From NCBI GenBank assembly GCA_934589325.1, contig CAKTNU010000116.1:1-6163 (forward strand): DNA of 6,163 nucleotides. The letters are read 5' to 3'. Made by a program: the position numbers and the translations under genes. This document shows positions 6,027 through 6,163 of the stretch, piece by piece (positions within the stretch are counted from its first letter, which is position 1; every line of letters starts with the position of its first letter). The notes under the pieces were generated by a model. That model was not told the origin of the DNA, searched no databases, and was given only the letters and a program-made list of their open reading frames with translations. This DNA comes from an uncultured Oscillospiraceae bacterium. GTDB lineage: Bacteria > Bacillota_A > Clostridia > Oscillospirales > Oscillospiraceae.

Positions 6027-6163
6027 TTATTTCTTGGCCTTCATGTCCTTGATGGCAATTTTCGCGGCGCGCTTTGCGGCGTAGGGGAGTATTGCCTTCA
6101 TCTTGTCCTCGGCCTTTATCATCGTGGAGGCTTCGGGCAGCTCGCGGCGGAGATGAATGGCGT
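6027..6163 (-). CDS. 3' end of an unidentified gene upstream of hypA
   Basis: An open frame enters from the right edge and ends at TAA (6029-6027), giving 44 visible residues starting AIHLRRELPEASTMI and ending AAKIAIKDMKAKK. The visible part is rich in Ala, Lys and Arg, contains no Cys, and looks helical with a strongly basic tail. I cannot assign a family from it. Codon use matches the neighbours and the frame runs without interruption to a stop just before the hypA ribosome site, so it is very likely the end of a real protein translated from the same mRNA as hypA. A function in hydrogenase or metal metabolism is possible by position only. Confidence 0.7.
   Translation of the reverse strand, partial: AIHLRRELPEASTMIKAEDKMKAILPYAAKRAAKIAIKDMKAKK

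Noticed and set aside
5660..6052. Plus-strand open frame of 130 codons
   Set aside because: Antisense to hypA, which has all its metal ligands, a ribosome site and the right length.
1..6163. CRISPR array, tRNA, rRNA, riboswitch, insertion sequence or attachment site
   Set aside because: No repeated units with spacers, cloverleaf-like sequences, transposase motifs or terminal repeats were seen; the only strong inverted repeats are the short hairpins already listed.

Overview
The window (about 55% G+C by eye) looks like chromosomal DNA of an anaerobic, low-GC-phylum Clostridia-type bacterium, plausibly Oscillospiraceae-like. The evidence is a ruvC-ruvA-ruvB order with clostridial-style RuvA/RuvB sequences, strong AGGAG-type ribosome binding sites, frequent ATA isoleucine codons, iron-dependent alcohol dehydrogenases and a HypA nickel chaperone. 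The lineage is an inference from protein flavour, not a search result.

Layout: (1) 1-2097 (+) is the Holliday-junction operon: ruvC (5' end cut by the window), ruvA overlapping it by 16 bp, then ruvB. It ends at a strong bidirectional terminator shared with the next gene. (2) 2146-4328 holds a divergent pair: a LysR-family regulator (-) and a complete iron-containing alcohol dehydrogenase (Fe-ADH, +) across a 134-bp A+T-rich spacer with a plausible promoter. (3) 4390-5284 is an abnormal stretch. The C-terminal ~170 residues of a second, different Fe-ADH (-) meet, head to head within a few bases of 4944, the C-terminal ~97 residues of an SLC13/DASS-like anion transporter (+). Neither fragment has its N-terminal part or a ribosome binding site. 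(4) 5313-5609 (+) is a small two-TM membrane protein of unknown function. (5) 5663-6163 (-) carries hypA and the end of an unidentified upstream gene, probably one operon, convergent with the small membrane gene across a shared terminator.

How the genes relate: RuvA and RuvB form the branch-migration motor and RuvC resolves the junction. The LysR regulator probably controls the adjacent Fe-ADH, whose substrate cannot be read from sequence. The two gene fragments share a strongly biased codon choice that suggests high expression, so they may once have been metabolic neighbours (transporter plus dehydrogenase).

I did not find a convincing new biological system. The most notable feature is the double-truncation junction near 4944, which is either a real rearrangement (one inversion would produce exactly this geometry) or an assembly/amplification chimera. 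No CRISPR array, tRNA, rRNA, insertion sequence or attachment site was recognised, and no stretch over 300 bases lacks a gene or gene fragment.
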